Shown here one piece after another: positions 15,150 through 15,273 of a stretch of DNA of 15,273 nucleotides. The stretch's first letter is position 1, and each line of letters begins with the position of its first letter. The stretch comes from SZUA-430 sp044375275 (GTDB lineage Bacteria; Pseudomonadota; Alphaproteobacteria; Micropepsales; Micropepsaceae): the NCBI GenBank assembly GCA_044375275.1, contig JBILMZ010000066.1:1-15273 (forward strand), given 5' to 3'. Both the position numbers and the translations under genes were made by a program. The notes beneath the pieces were generated by a model. It had not been told where the DNA came from. It saw nothing but the letters and a program-made list of their open reading frames with translations, and ran no database searches.

Positions 15150-15229
15150 AACCCGTGACAGTGCACTGATTCCGGGATCCGGCCGTGATGTCATTCAACA
15201 GTGAAAGAATGAGTGCACTGTCACGGGTT
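15150..15229. repeat. Long inverted repeat (18-base perfect arms), possible palindromic element or terminator
   Basis: The arm at 15150-15167 (AACCCGTGACAGTGCACT) is the exact reverse complement of 15212-15229. After one mismatch the stem extends four more pairs (15169-15172 with 15207-15210), leaving a 34-base loop. Each arm holds the smaller palindrome AGTGCACT. It starts one base after the hydrolase TAA. No T-run follows (TTGTTTGG). The loop cannot encode a protein. It could be a small palindromic repeat or MITE-like element, or a strong transcript-end hairpin. The remaining 44 bases to the window end show nothing clear. Confidence 0.85.
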
Positions 15230-15273
15230 GTTTGGAATTGGCGCTCAAAAAACAAGCCCTCAAGCCGTCATGG

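Noticed and set aside
15150..15229. Terminal inverted repeats of a complete insertion sequence
   Set aside because: Only 34-44 bases lie between the arms, so no transposase fits. At most it is a non-autonomous element.

Overview
The window is GC-rich bacterial chromosome with tightly packed genes and several 4-base stop/start overlaps. The gene families (a MNYIEA-type Map overlapping RadC, an IspG of about 380 residues, Rrf2-controlled sulfate uptake, cyclase/TolB-like/TPR signalling proteins) point to an alphaproteobacterium. I cannot name a family or genus. There are no RNA genes, CRISPR arrays or complete insertion sequences.

Left part (1-5699, minus strand): ispG is followed by two paralogous genes, each encoding a class III nucleotide cyclase domain, a membrane helix, a TolB/FlgO-like domain and TPR repeats. 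Each gene overlaps the next by 4 bases, so the three are probably co-translated. The two cyclase domains are almost identical in DNA, while the sensor/TPR parts have diverged strongly. The last paralogue runs off the left edge, probably only a few codons short of its end.

Middle part (5811-9988, minus strand): a complete sulfate uptake operon, sbp-cysT-cysW-cysA, lies behind an Rrf2-family regulator with four cysteines in its C-terminal half. Dyads of the form GTCA-N16-TGAC occur both upstream of sbp and upstream of the regulator gene. They suggest one regulator controlling itself and sulfate import. The CysA is a short form without the usual C-terminal regulatory domain.

Right part (10182-15149): a small secreted four-cysteine protein of unknown function (plus strand) converges on a lipoprotein YceI and an alpha/beta hydrolase (minus strand). 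Next come map and radC, overlapping on the plus strand, and a membrane-anchored dienelactone-hydrolase/BAAT-like hydrolase.

Directly after the last stop codon lies a long inverted repeat with perfect 18-base arms (15150-15229). It could be a palindromic repeat element or a transcript-end structure. The items most worth a second look are the mosaic cyclase pair coupled to ispG, the shared Rrf2-type dyads and the terminal inverted repeat. Nothing in the window is clearly a wholly new defence or mobile system.
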